Part shown: positions 10,181 to 19,649 of the stretch, piece by piece | Layout: each line of letters opens with the position of its first letter | Position numbering within the stretch: position 1 is the first letter of the stretch | From: Verrucomicrobiota bacterium | Lineage (GTDB): Bacteria; Verrucomicrobiota; Verrucomicrobiia; Limisphaerales; JADJPG01 | Assembly (NCBI GenBank): GCA_016713365.1 | Contig: JADJPG010000032.1 | Coordinates: forward strand, 1-64,000 | Length of the DNA stretch: 64,000 bases | Direction of reading: 5' to 3' | Program-made: the position numbers and the translations under genes | The notes under the pieces: model-generated | What the model was told of the DNA's origin: nothing | Database searches by the model: none | Seen by the model: only the letters and a program-made list of their open reading frames with translations

Positions 10181-13100
10181 CGAATACGAGTCGGATTGGC
10201 ACCAGGGTTGGAGGCGTTGATGGAGACGCCGCTGAGCGGCATCGGGCTGCCGACTTGCGCTTCGATGGCGTTGCCGGCGAGATCGACGATGGTGCCGTTG
10301 TTGAGGTTCAAACTGTCGAGGACCGAGATGCCATCGAGATCGAGGTCGCCGCTTTGGATCGTGTAACGGAAAACGATGACGTTCGAGCCGGCGCCGGAAT
10401 GGTAGTCGGCGAAGCGGGTGGTTGAACCAATCGTCAGCTGCACTCGTGGGGTGCCGGAGTTGGTGACCGACTCGTCAAACTCCAGCGTGAAATCGAGTTG
10501 CTGTCCGAAACCGTAAAGGCCGTCCGACGGCGGAATGGCATTCGTCAACGAAGGGATTACTCCGTCGACAATTAGGATCGGCAGGGCGCTCGTGTGGAGT
10601 AGCGACAGATTCAAATCGTAGGTCAGGGCATCTCGAACGGTGGCGCCATTGAGGTGAAGCACATCGCCGATGTAGGCGGTATTTGTCGGTGAGTAATCGC
10701 CAGCCTGTATCGTGTGGGTGAAGTGGAGTGCTTGATAGAAATTCGAGACGTAGGTCGCGTGGACGAGACCGGATTCGAGAAAGAGTTCCATCGTTGGTAC
10801 GCCGAGATTGGTATCCACCGTCACCGGTTTGCTTACTGAAACGGCGAGGTGGAGAACCACCCCGATTCCTTGCGGGCCGGACGGCGGATCGAAGAGCATG
10901 CCGTATGACAGTCTCGGCGGCGCGGCGTCGACGAGGATTCCCGATGTGGAACCAAACGACGGCAACGCGTTGGTGATGGTATTGGCCGCGCGATCGTAAA
11001 TCGGGCTGCCATTGAAATCCAACGTCGGGCTCAGTGTGATTCCCTCCGTCGCCCAATCGCCCGACTGGAGTGTGTAGGCAAAGTGCAGACGATTGCTTTG
11101 GTAACCGCTCACGAAGTCAGCGAAGACATTTCCAGACGCGAGAGTCAGGGTGAGTCGTGGCAGGACGGAGTTGGTGTCGAGATAAAGCGTCTCGGAGGCT
11201 TCGAGCACGAAGTTCAGAGTGTCGCCGATCTTATACAGGCCGTTGGTGGGCAGAATCACGTTTGTCCATGTGGGACGAATGCCGTCGATGATGAAGGTGT
11301 CGCCACCCGCGATGGAGTTGCTTGATCCTGGCGGCGGTAGCGTGAGGTCGGCTGGGAAACCTCCGAGACCTCTGATGAAAGAATCGTCACTGGCGACGAG
11401 CGCGTTGGTGCCGTCGTAGTCAAGCAAGGCAGCGACGTCTCCCTCCCGGATTGTGTATTCGAACAAGGCGAAGTTGGTGTTTTGGAACAAGAGTGGCGCC
11501 GTCGCGGTGCCGGAGTCCAGGCGCAGGCGGACGTATGGATTGGTTCCGTCGTAGCCTGCGACGACGACCTGATTGAACTGAACTTCGATAGTAATGCTGG
11601 AGCCAATGCCGTAGTGATTTCCGGCGTTCATGCCGCGAACGAAGGTCACGAATGGCTGCGAGGCGACGAGGATGTTCGTGGTGGAACTGATGGACGGCAG
11701 ATTGGTCGCGGCGACGTTGTTCGCAATATCGGTGAGGACGGTGCCGTTGAGGTCGAGTGTGGGGTTTACAACAATTCCGAGCGGCGCCAGATCATTGGAT
11801 TGAACCGTGTAGCGGAAGATCAGTTGGTGAAATCCGTTTCCGCTGAAGAATGTCGCAAACGTCTCGTTCGTGCCGATAGTGAGCCTCAGTCTGGGTCCGC
11901 TGCTGTTGGTTGCGAAGTAGATTGGTTCCGGCGCTGCGAGGACGAACTCGAGAACATCACCTGGATGATAGGCTCCGTTGGTGGGAAGGCTGAGGCTGTT
12001 CCACGTGGGCGAAACGCCGTCGATGGTCCAGATGGCCGAGCCTGCGAGTGAATTGCTCGAACCCGGCGGAGGCAGGGTAAGGATGGCGTTATCGCTGAGG
12101 AGACTCCGGATGAATGCGCCGTTACCCGCGGTTAGCGCGTTGGTGCCGTCATACTCGACGGCCGCCGCGGTGTCACCTTCGCGTACGGTGTAAACGAAGA
12201 ATGCCACGTTGGAGTTTTGTGCGAAGAGCGGCGCGTTGACCGTTCCGCCGTCAAGAACCAGGCGCACAGAGGGATTGGTGCCGTCGTAGGCGGCGATGAC
12301 GGTTTGATCGAAGTAGACGTGGAAAATGAGATTGGAGCCGACGCCGTAGATGCCATCCGGATCCAGCGCCTCGACTCGGGTGACGCGAGGCAGGCTGTTC
12401 GTGATTTCGATGGTGAAGAAATCGGCATCGCGCTGGAAACTGCAGCAGTGATCGGAAGTGTCCTCCGCGATCATTTGTGCCAGATCTTCGCCGACGAGAA
12501 ATGGTGACGGCGAGTAGGTGACCACGGAGAGAGCATTGCTGATGGCGCTCGGCGTGCCGGTGAAGATGAGGAGTGTGTCATTGCTCCCGTCTCCCGCGGT
12601 GAACACGAGGTCGTTGGTGGTTGCCAGGGTGAAGGTTCCGCGCGGCGAATCGTTGATGTCGTTCGTGAGCCCCGAGTTGAACTCCGTGAAATCCCGGTAA
12701 CCGGTCTTCAGAGTCACGCGAATGCGGTTCGTTCCGGCGTCGGGGTCAATGACTCCAAAGGCGTTCGTGAGCGAGAGTGGCGCAATGATACTCGTGGTGG
12801 GCGAGTTGGTGGGAACGAGATTGGTGAGCGGCAAATTCTGATGATGAGCGATGCGGACGAGGTTGGTTGTCGACACACCGGCGTTGTCAGTCGAGATCCA
12901 GATCAACGCATCGAATCCGGTGGAATCGGTCGCCGGCGAGTAGAGCACCGTAGCGAGCGTGGCGTTGATCTGAGCCGTCGATCCAGTGACGACGAGGCTT
13001 GCGACATTCGTGGCGGTGGAAGAGGTCCATGCCCCGCCGCTGAGGTCGAGCGTGAGCGATCCGTTCGTTACGCTCAGTGCAGCGGAAACGATCGTTCCGT

Positions 13101-14631
13101 CCACGCTCGTTACGCTGAGCCCGGTGAGCGGAATGGATTCGTTCGGACGGGTCAGATAGGTGGCGGGGGAGAATTTTTGGATTCGACCTGGGACATACTC
13201 GCTGGCGTAGACGTTTCCGTCGGGATCCGTGGCGAGGCGAGGTGCGCTGAAGAATTCTCCGGGCTCCATCCCTAAACTTCCCCACGAGGCAAGAAGGCGT
13301 CCAGCGGCGTCGAGGCGATGAATTCTACTTTTCGCGACTTCTGACACAAAAATCGTTCCGCTGGAATCGACCGCCAAACCACTTGGCAGGTCGAACAATC
13401 CGTTGGTGGACCCGGGGAGGCCGAGGGACGGGCGCGGTGTACCGTTGGTTTCGAAGACTTGGATGAGCCCGAGGTAGTATTCGCTGACGAGGACGTTGCC
13501 GTCCGGACTCACAGCCAGAGCCTGGGGATAGTGAAAGGAAGAGTGGACGGTGCCGTTTGAACCCCAGGCGGCGATGAATGTGCCGTTGGTGGTGAACTTC
13601 TTCACGCGGCTGGCAATGTAGTCGAGCATGTAGAGTTGATTCGCGTTGTCAAAGGCAAGTCCGCCAATCCCCATAATCTGGTGAATGTTGGTTCCAGACT
13701 CGCCCCACTCTTCTTGAAACACCCCGTTCGTTCCGTAAATCAGCACGCGCTGGCGCTCGCTGTCTCCGACGTAGACCCGCGATTGGCTGTCGACGGCGAT
13801 GGAGTAGACCGCCGAAAGCTGACCTGTGTTGGTGCCGGGAGTGCCAAACGTTGCGATATATTCTCCGCGGGCGCTGAACCGGTTGATGACCTTCTGTCGA
13901 TGATCCACCGCGTAGAGATTCCCCAACGCATCCGTGGCGATGGACCCAGGCGCGCGGAATCTTCCCTCGTTCGTGCCAAACCCGATGATGGTGCTGACAT
14001 TGTTTGTGTATGCGTGTGCCGGCACCGTTTGAAGCGGAGGATCCACCACGGGAGTCACGTCAATCGGCACCATGACGGTGGTGCTCTCCGGCGGCCCATT
14101 GCTGAAGCCGAGGTCGTTTACCACCAGGACGAGCGCGACAAAATTTGTGGAATTGGTGGCCGTGAGGAATGTCACCGCGGCGCTGCCCAGATAGAAATTA
14201 AGATCTGCCATTGATCCCGTGAGTGAGATCGAACTGCTGTTCGTCTGCGCGAAGGTGACACCGCTCGCGGGAATGGCTGTGAGCCTCCCGCTGCTCACCG
14301 TAATCGACAGCTGAATCGCGTTGGTTCCCGCATCAGTGTCGTCAACGAGAACGTCGACAATCGGCAGGCTGACATCCTCGATCGCGACATAGTTGGTCGG
14401 AGCGGTGATCGTGGGAGGAGTATTGGTGGCCGCGGCTGATGCTGGCGTCACGCTCATCAACAGCGACAGGTAACACGCGAGGACTGCTGCGATTCCACCT
14501 CGCCCGGCCAAGTTGAATGGCTCGCCGCGGGACGCGCGAACGGCGCTCGACTCCGACTGGATCTGTTCCATAAGCATTCCCTGACTGCTTTGAATAGCGG
14601 GAACGCCGGTTTCCAAAGCGGTCTCATTCAT
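10177..14631 (-). CDS. N-terminal two-thirds of a giant secreted NHL/Ig-like repeat protein (frameshifted at 3' end)
   Basis: A 1484-codon open frame with an unusually long N-terminal leader and a hydrophobic signal segment at about residues 45-68 (GIAAVLACYLSLLMSVTPASA). A later ATG near 14571 is an alternative start. Residues ~70-190 are cadherin-like. Residues ~200-465 form an NHL-type six-bladed beta-propeller with recurrent GSIATDALGNLYAVD / SIAVDSQSRVYVGD / GLAVDSSGTIFVSE motifs. After it come tandem ~110-residue Ig-like repeats with the signature YG.GS.......F.......GTNP..RL.LD and F.Y....GD. The frame ends NPGANPTRIR-stop; one extra C restores NPDSYSVNEDQ and joins it to the following frame, giving a protein of about 2,200 residues. 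Likely exported and involved in surface structure or adhesion. Confidence 0.78.
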   Translation of the reverse strand: MNETALETGVPAIQSSQGMLMEQIQSESSAVRASRGEPFNLAGRGGIAAVLACYLSLLMSVTPASAAATNTPPTITAPTNYVAIEDVSLPIVDVLVDDTDAGTNAIQLSITVSSGRLTAIPASGVTFAQTNSSSISLTGSMADLNFYLGSAAVTFLTATNSTNFVALVLVVNDLGFSNGPPESTTVMVPIDVTPVVDPPLQTVPAHAYTNNVSTIIGFGTNEGRFRAPGSIATDALGNLYAVDHRQKVINRFSARGEYIATFGTPGTNTGQLSAVYSIAVDSQSRVYVGDSERQRVLIYGTNGVFQEEWGESGTNIHQIMGIGGLAFDNANQLYMLDYIASRVKKFTTNGTFIAAWGSNGTVHSSFHYPQALAVSPDGNVLVSEYYLGLIQVFETNGTPRPSLGLPGSTNGLFDLPSGLAVDSSGTIFVSEVAKSRIHRLDAAGRLLASWGSLGMEPGEFFSAPRLATDPDGNVYASEYVPGRIQKFSPATYLTRPNESIPLTGLSVTSVDGTIVSAALSVTNGSLTLDLSGGAWTSSTATNVASLVVTGSTAQINATLATVLYSPATDSTGFDALIWISTDNAGVSTTNLVRIAHHQNLPLTNLVPTNSPTTSIIAPLSLTNAFGVIDPDAGTNRIRVTLKTGYRDFTEFNSGLTNDINDSPRGTFTLATTNDLVFTAGDGSNDTLLIFTGTPSAISNALSVVTYSPSPFLVGEDLAQMIAEDTSDHCCSFQRDADFFTIEITNSLPRVTRVEALDPDGIYGVGSNLIFHVYFDQTVIAAYDGTNPSVRLVLDGGTVNAPLFAQNSNVAFFVYTVREGDTAAAVEYDGTNALTAGNGAFIRSLLSDNAILTLPPPGSSNSLAGSAIWTIDGVSPTWNSLSLPTNGAYHPGDVLEFVLAAPEPIYFATNSSGPRLRLTIGTNETFATFFSGNGFHQLIFRYTVQSNDLAPLGIVVNPTLDLNGTVLTDIANNVAATNLPSISSTTNILVASQPFVTFVRGMNAGNHYGIGSSITIEVQFNQVVVAGYDGTNPYVRLRLDSGTATAPLLFQNTNFALFEYTIREGDVAALLDYDGTNALVASDDSFIRGLGGFPADLTLPPPGSSNSIAGGDTFIIDGIRPTWTNVILPTNGLYKIGDTLNFVLEASETLYLDTNSVLPRLTLTLASGNVFADFVSGYQSNRLHFAYTLQSGDWATEGITLSPTLDFNGSPIYDRAANTITNALPSFGSTSGILVDAAPPRLSYGMLFDPPSGPQGIGVVLHLAVSVSKPVTVDTNLGVPTMELFLESGLVHATYVSNFYQALHFTHTIQAGDYSPTNTAYIGDVLHLNGATVRDALTYDLNLSLLHTSALPILIVDGVIPSLTNAIPPSDGLYGFGQQLDFTLEFDESVTNSGTPRVQLTIGSTTRFADYHSGAGSNVIVFRYTIQSGDLDLDGISVLDSLNLNNGTIVDLAGNAIEAQVGSPMPLSGVSINASNPGANPTRIR

Positions 14632-14784
14632 TCCCTCCTTAACGGAATCCGGTGGGGATTGATTAGAGGCCCTCTTTACCAGTTCACGGGAATCATATCG
14701 GAACTGGCTCCTGAAACCGGGTCACGCCTATGTGCCGTGGCAAACGCTTGCGCCGGCCGTTTTCGCCTTTTCAGTGAGTTCGAA

Positions 14785-15951
14785 TCATTCTTTGGAGGTG
14801 AGCGCGGCGTTGCGGACCGCGCGGCACTGGCCGGACGCAACCTCGATCAGGTAGATGCGAGCCCCGGTAGTGCTTCCGGTGTTGAGTTCCTTTTCTGAAG
14901 GCGACACGTGGCAGATCAACTTGCCGTCGGCGAACGCGAGTTGTGCGAATGCGTAGGGGTAGCGACCGACGGCGATTGAGCTCGAGAGGCGGATCGTTTC
15001 GAGCAGAGCGCCTTGTGCGTTGAATTGCTTGAGTGTGTTGGCGGTCTGGCGGACCTCGTCGGCCTGCAATCCGTAGAGCATTTGGTTTGTGGCGTCGCAG
15101 GCGAGGGCGATCAGGCCGTCGTCTTTCAGCCACGGCAGCGTTTTCCATTCGCCGGTCTTGGGATTGTAGGAGTGACCTTGGGAACGCGCGGCGATGAGAA
15201 GCAGTTCGCGTTGCGTGTCGAAGGCGATCGCGGCAGGCCAGCTGGGTTTGGGCGCGCCCGGGTTCGGCTTCAATTCCACGAAGTGTCCGGTGTTCGGAAC
15301 GATCAATCCCACGTCGTGTGTAGTGATGCCATAGTACACGGGGCCGTTCGGATTCACGGCAACGTGCGTGAGCGGATAAATGCTGGGCAGCGCGACGGGC
15401 AGGGCGGACTGCGCGCGCGGTCCGCGTCCGTTGAACTCTGCGATCGACGGGCGCCATTGGGAGCCGCTGCGCGCGAGTTGTACGGCGGTGAAGGTGGGGA
15501 CCGTTTCCGGATCGACGAGGTCAGCTTCGAGCGTCGTCGTTCCGAGGACGGCACTGGCACTGCCAGGTTGAGTCGCGGTGCGCTCGATGTTCTCGGCGGG
15601 CGGCGTCTTCCACCATGTGAGCTTCTGCTGAACAGCGGGGACGACCATCGCCATTCCCAAGGTCAAGGCGCCGGCGAGCAGCAACACGCCGAAGCTCGCG
15701 AGCGTGGTGATCCGCAGCAGACGCGAGCGCGTGCCGATGCAGGCGTAGAAGAACGTCGCAAACGGTCCGAGCAACAGAAGCGTGACGAGTATGACGGCGG
15801 CCTTGATTCCGCGTGAGTGATGCTTCGAAGTGGCGACGTCCACCAGACCCCAGATGGGCTGGACGAACAAGAGAAAGAACAGGCAGCACCCGCCGATAAG
15901 GAAGGCAGCCAACGCGAGCAATCCGAGAATCGTTTCCATGAATTTGCTCAA
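14785..15951 (-). CDS. Membrane-anchored protein with C-terminal propeller-like domain, function unknown
   Basis: A 388-residue protein whose first ~110 residues hold three hydrophobic segments (LGLLALAAFLIGGCCLFFLLF, AAVILVTLLLLGPFATFFYACI, LASFGVLLLAGALTLGMAMVV), predicted to be transmembrane helices. The rest is probably outside the membrane. It shows repeated motifs such as VYYGITTHDVGLIVP, IAFDTQRELLLIA, IALACDATNQMLYGLQ and LAFADGKLICHV, compatible with a WD/NHL-like beta-propeller. I do not recognise a named family. It lies downstream of the giant repeat protein on the same strand after a ~150-base gap. No catalytic motif is visible. An ATG twelve bases downstream (METIL) is an equally good start. 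Confidence 0.65.
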   Translation of the reverse strand: MSKFMETILGLLALAAFLIGGCCLFFLLFVQPIWGLVDVATSKHHSRGIKAAVILVTLLLLGPFATFFYACIGTRSRLLRITTLASFGVLLLAGALTLGMAMVVPAVQQKLTWWKTPPAENIERTATQPGSASAVLGTTTLEADLVDPETVPTFTAVQLARSGSQWRPSIAEFNGRGPRAQSALPVALPSIYPLTHVAVNPNGPVYYGITTHDVGLIVPNTGHFVELKPNPGAPKPSWPAAIAFDTQRELLLIAARSQGHSYNPKTGEWKTLPWLKDDGLIALACDATNQMLYGLQADEVRQTANTLKQFNAQGALLETIRLSSSIAVGRYPYAFAQLAFADGKLICHVSPSEKELNTGSTTGARIYLIEVASGQCRAVRNAALTSKE

Positions 15952-16018
15952 ACTAAGTCGGCAGATTTATAACCGCGTATGAGCCCGCTTCGGCTCGGCT
16001 GGCGCACTTCCGTCCGGA

Positions 16019-16040
16019 GCGCCGATCTCCGAATCGGCGC
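16019..16040. repeat. Perfect short hairpin, probable dispersed intergenic palindrome
   Basis: GCGCCGAT-CTCCGA-ATCGGCGC is a perfect 8-bp-stem hairpin in the 290-base gap between divergent genes. A second dyad (CCGTCC ... GGACGG, about 16142-16161) follows. Similar GGAGCGCCGNTCTCCGANCGGCGC-like strings are, from memory, common between genes in Limisphaerales genomes; this is recall, not a search. No T-tract follows. Confidence 0.45.
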
Positions 16041-16243
16041 GTTCCTGGGAATTCACCGATACTGCCGAAGGAAACAATGGTGGATCAATACGCTGTTCTC
16101 CCGCTTACACGAGTCGCGCGGAATCCGAGTTCTGCGCTCCGGCCGTCCACGTATTTTGGGACGGCGTACGGCCTATGACCGTCCGCGCAAACGCGCAATA
16201 AAACTTCTTGCGATGCCTTGCGCCGGGCGGGATAAACCCATCC

Positions 16244-17260
16244 ATGAAATACTCCACCTGCTCGAAACATCTCCTTTCCCTTGGCGCCACGTTGTTGCTC
16301 CTGACCTCCGCAACAGTCGAGGCGGCTGAGAATCCGTTTCTCGGCCGTTGGGCATTGACGATTCCCGGCGGTGGCGCCGGCTGGCTCGGCGTGGTGGAGC
16401 AGGGCGGGAAACTGAAAGGCAGCATCCTCTGGGGCGGCGGCAGTGTGGTGCCGGTGACAACCACCAAGGTCGAAGGCGACACGCTCATCGTCACGCGTGT
16501 GAATGAATCCAACTCGGTCGATCCCGGCGGCAAGGTAACGGTGAAGAAAACCACCGAGACCATTACGGCGAAGGTTTCGGGCGATGACTTGAAGCTCACC
16601 ACGTCGACCGTGGACAACGAAGGCAAACCCCGCGGGCGCACCGCTGAGTTTGTCGGCAAACGCATTCCGCCTCTGCCGGCCGCGCCGGATTTGGCGAAGG
16701 TGAAATTCGGCGCGCCGATCGCGATCTTCAACGGCAAGGATCTCTCGGGCTGGAAGACGATGGGCAAGGCGCCGAATGGTTGGAAGGTGGCGGACGGCAT
16801 CTTGCTCAATGATACCCATCAGGAATCCGGCAAGCATGTGACCCACGCGAATCTGCGCACGGAGAAAGAATTCGAAGACTTCAATCTCACCCTAGAGTTT
16901 CGCGTGCCGAAGAATGGCAATAGCGGCGTCTACCTGCGCGGCATCTACGAGATTCAGGTGGCCGACTTTTACGGTTGCAAGAATGACTCGCACAATTGCG
17001 GTGCGCTCTACAGTCGCATCATGCCGAGCGAGAACGTTTCCAAGGCGCCGGGCGAATGGCAGACGTTCGACATCACGCTGGTGGACCGTCATCTCACCGT
17101 CATTCACAACGGCAAGAAGACCATCGACAACCAGCCCGTGCTCGGCTGCACCGGCGGCGCGCTGTGGTCCGACGAATCAAAGCCCGGCCCGATCTATCTC
17201 CAGGGCGATCACGACAACGTGGAATACCGCAACATGGTGCTGCGCCCGGTGTTAAAGTAA
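16244..17260 (+). CDS. Secreted DUF1080 (3-keto-disaccharide hydrolase-like) protein
   Basis: Exported protein of 338 residues. I start it at the ATG at 16244, twelve codons inside the longest frame, because it gives a clean signal peptide (KHLLSLGATLLLLTSATVEA). Residues ~25-140 form a beta-rich N-terminal domain (ENPFLGRWALTIPGGGAG). The rest is a DUF1080 concanavalin-like domain (PF06439): FNGKDLSGWK, EFEDFNLTLEFRVPKNGNSGVYLRGIYEIQV, WQTFDITLVDRHLTVIHNG, GPIYLQGDHDNVEYRNM. DUF1080 proteins are abundant in Planctomycetes and Verrucomicrobiota, and some cleave 3-keto-glycosides. A periplasmic or outer-surface carbohydrate role is likely. The gene ends 58 bases before a strong hairpin it shares with the convergent gene. 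Confidence 0.9.
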   Translation: MKYSTCSKHLLSLGATLLLLTSATVEAAENPFLGRWALTIPGGGAGWLGVVEQGGKLKGSILWGGGSVVPVTTTKVEGDTLIVTRVNESNSVDPGGKVTVKKTTETITAKVSGDDLKLTTSTVDNEGKPRGRTAEFVGKRIPPLPAAPDLAKVKFGAPIAIFNGKDLSGWKTMGKAPNGWKVADGILLNDTHQESGKHVTHANLRTEKEFEDFNLTLEFRVPKNGNSGVYLRGIYEIQVADFYGCKNDSHNCGALYSRIMPSENVSKAPGEWQTFDITLVDRHLTVIHNGKKTIDNQPVLGCTGGALWSDESKPGPIYLQGDHDNVEYRNMVLRPVLK

Positions 17261-17318
17261 CGCGACCTCCGGCGAACTCTCGGGTGTGCCCGCTAAGTTC
17301 GATCGCGTCCGGTAAAGA

Positions 17319-17348
17319 AAACAGCGGCGAATCCATTCGCCGCTGTTT
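17319..17348. terminator. Bidirectional hairpin terminator between convergent genes
   Basis: AAACAGCGGCGAA-TCCA-TTCGCCGCTGTTT is a perfect 13-bp inverted repeat with a 4-base loop. It sits midway between the stop of the DUF1080 gene (17260, plus) and the stop of the helical-protein gene (17371, minus). G+C-rich core with A/T ends on both sides fits an intrinsic terminator working in both directions. Confidence 0.85.
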
Positions 17349-17370
17349 GTCGTGAAAGGAAAGTATACGA

Positions 17371-18063
17371 TTACGCTGCCTTGGCGATCGGCGTTACGGC
17401 AGTTGATCTCGCGCTGCGGCCACCGGAGGCCGTCACGATGGAACGCGCCGTGGTGTAGGCGTTGTAAAAGGCGGCCTGCGTGTCCTTGAACTGAAAGGCC
17501 AGACCGTCGAGGCGATCATTCAGGAGCTCGTCCACTTGCTTGAACAACTTCGCGATTTCCTTGGTGGCGGAGCTGCTGTGTGCCCGGCCCTGACGCGGCT
17601 TCGGCTGCACCGCCTGGAAACCTTCGATCTTCTTTTTCAACGCCGTCAGTTTCGCCTGCGTGATTCCGTAGTCCGCGAGCGAGGCGAGGTTTTCGGTGGC
17701 CGCAGCGAGGATGTCCTGGCAGCGCGCCACCACTTCCGTATCGCGACCCTTGCCGACATTGGATCGCGAGTAGTCGACGCGCCGGGCGAGATCCCGATTG
17801 CTGCTGGCCACGGCGCACGCGCGCGTGGCGGCGGCGGTTTCGAATGCGGCGTCCACCAGCACTTGAAACGCCTGCGCCTTTTCGGCCGCGGCACCGCTCT
17901 GGCTGGTCTGGGTCTGGGCCAGGGCTTGAATGCTCGCGATGTGTTCTTCGAGTTCCTCGACGCCGGCGGCAAACGCCGGCAGTGTCTGCCAAACCTCCGT
18001 GCCATTCAGCACGGCCTGGACAGCGAGATGTGAGTTCAGTTTATTCGATTGAGTTGAGTTCAT
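17371..18063 (-). CDS. Alpha-helical hypothetical protein
   Basis: I place the start at the ATG at 18061-18063 (MNSTQSNKLNSHL), giving 230 residues. The longer frame upstream reads proline/arginine-rich, non-protein-like sequence. The protein is almost wholly alpha-helical by composition: heptad-like segments occur at AAGVEELEEHIASIQALAQTQ, KAQAFQVLVDAAFETAAATRACA, RCQDILAAATENLASLADYGI and KEIAKLFKQVDELLNDRLDGL. There is no signal peptide, membrane segment or catalytic motif. It resembles a four-helix-bundle protein of unknown function seen in Bacteroidota/Verrucomicrobiota. It is monocistronic and ends at a strong hairpin. Confidence 0.7.
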   Translation of the reverse strand: MNSTQSNKLNSHLAVQAVLNGTEVWQTLPAFAAGVEELEEHIASIQALAQTQTSQSGAAAEKAQAFQVLVDAAFETAAATRACAVASSNRDLARRVDYSRSNVGKGRDTEVVARCQDILAAATENLASLADYGITQAKLTALKKKIEGFQAVQPKPRQGRAHSSSATKEIAKLFKQVDELLNDRLDGLAFQFKDTQAAFYNAYTTARSIVTASGGRSARSTAVTPIAKAA

Positions 18064-18675
18064 GCGGAGGACATCGACCGAGTGTCCGAAGATCTTGAGG
18101 CCTGTTTGCCGGTGGTCCTGACCGCGGGGTCCAAAATGTCGCGGCTGCGTGGCAACTCTCAGGGCCAAAGGCCCGTTTGATGTCGGCGTGGGCCAACGGC
18201 TACCTTCATTTGCCCCACCTGGGCTCAAACCAACGGGAAGGGACCACTTCCATTCCATTAAAACCGGCGAAGAACCTTTCCTGTCAGGCGAACTCCTCCC
18301 GCGTACGGTGAGCTTGCAACTATCGAACGCCAGACTGGATCAATTCTATCGCGTCGTTTCGCAGCTCACTGCGCGATCTCAGAGCAAGTGCACAGATAAT
18401 GACAGGAAAGCCTTTCAGGGAGCACGGAAACTATCACAAACAGGGCGGGGTAGGGCGGCAACCGTTGCGAACATGAGCCTCATTGACTGCGTGGCTGGAG
18501 CGTTTGAAAGGCAACTTTGCTTTAGAAAGTGTCCCGTTTAGGATCTGCCGCATTCCGAGTTGCCATACGCAGGGCGTTATGGACACATTGAATCCGAACT
18601 TCAGAGTTATGAGGAAAACCGCACGGAGAACGGTCCTGAATTGTTCCTCTTGGAGAATGTAGAACAAAATTACTT
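18064..18675. other. Non-coding gap, A+T-richer in its right half
   Basis: No convincing gene. The part nearest the minus-strand gene (about 18130-18245) contains GGGCC-AAA-GGCCC and text resembling a degenerate dispersed intergenic element (short dyads around aggcccg and caacgggaagg). From about 18290 onward base composition becomes visibly more A+T-rich, which continues into the next three genes. The short open frame at 18149-18541 on the plus strand has no protein-like character. Confidence 0.4.
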
Positions 18676-19257
18676 ATGATTCGCTACCTTACCCTTCTCT
18701 TTTTAATGGTTGCACTTCAGGCAAAATCAACCGGCACATTTCGCATTGAAATCCCGGCCGATGGATTTACCAATCAGCAACAAAGAGTCGAATTCGGGCT
18801 CAAACTTAAAGATTACTTTGAACGCTTGGGTAACGAGGTCCAGACGCTGAAACCGACAGAGACTGATTATGTGGAGAAGGAATTGAAACGACTTCAACTC
18901 CGCGGAACCCCTCCCACACAAATTGAAGAGCTTGTTAAATGGCGTCGGGAGTCCACTGAATTTTATGAATCCAAGGAATACCGCACATGGCGGGTAAAGC
19001 AAGGGCTCGACCGACTGATAAAGGCGGCAACTGCTGTTTCTCGGAAGGTCAAGAGCGCCCCGCAGGAGGCAAAGTTGTGGAACGAGTTTTCGGTGGAGAT
19101 TTTAACGAGTGACGCTTTTGAAAATATCGAGTTACTAAACACTGGAACGCCTTGGAACGTGATGGACATAATGATCGGTTCGAAGGTCGGGTTGATTCAT
19201 GGACACAAGGCAGCGATAGCGGCAGCGATTAACGATTATGTGTTAGGAGAGTTCTGA
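18676..19257 (+). CDS. Orphan exported hypothetical protein
   Basis: A 193-residue protein with a signal peptide-like start (MIRYLTLLFLMVALQAKSTG), then a mainly helical charged region (QQRVEFGLKLKDYFERLGNE, EELVKWRRESTEFYESKEYR). The C-terminal part ends LIHGHKAAIAAAINDYVLGEF. No family is recognised. Codon choice is more A+T-rich than in the surrounding genes. Together with the decayed neighbours this suggests recently acquired or relaxed-constraint DNA. No operon partner: 390 bases of non-coding sequence follow. Confidence 0.6.
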   Translation: MIRYLTLLFLMVALQAKSTGTFRIEIPADGFTNQQQRVEFGLKLKDYFERLGNEVQTLKPTETDYVEKELKRLQLRGTPPTQIEELVKWRRESTEFYESKEYRTWRVKQGLDRLIKAATAVSRKVKSAPQEAKLWNEFSVEILTSDAFENIELLNTGTPWNVMDIMIGSKVGLIHGHKAAIAAAINDYVLGEF

Positions 19258-19649
19258 AAACGAGTCAGTCAAGATTAACGGCCTAGCATCGCTAGACACT
19301 CCATTCCTGCCTGCGTTGTTGCTCAAGAGTTCGTTACTGAATGCAGACGATGAAAACCGCCGTTCCATCGCCGCTCACCAAGCAGGAACTCGCCGCCCTC
19401 TGTCGGCTGAGCGACGCGCATCGTTGAGCGAAATATAGCGCGGCTCGGTGTGAAACCTACCGCCTACACAGGCAATTGGCCGGTTTGGGATTCACGGGCC
19501 TTGAACTGGTTGGTGGGGCCTGCGTGCACAACGCGACCGACAGAGAGCCGTAAAATCCTTCAACCGCCAGTCATGAAGACCTAACCCTTCATGGAGTTGT
19601 AAGCTGCGGCTTGCTATGTCACCATAAAGTTCGGAGAATGATTTGGGTT
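19258..19649. other. Non-coding gap with a possible gene remnant
   Basis: No intact gene. A 28-codon open frame starting with ATG at 19341 encodes protein-like text (MKTAVPSPLTKQELAALCRLS) and stops at once; it could be the 5' remnant of a lost DNA-binding-type gene. The rest shows nothing I can name. Confidence 0.3.
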
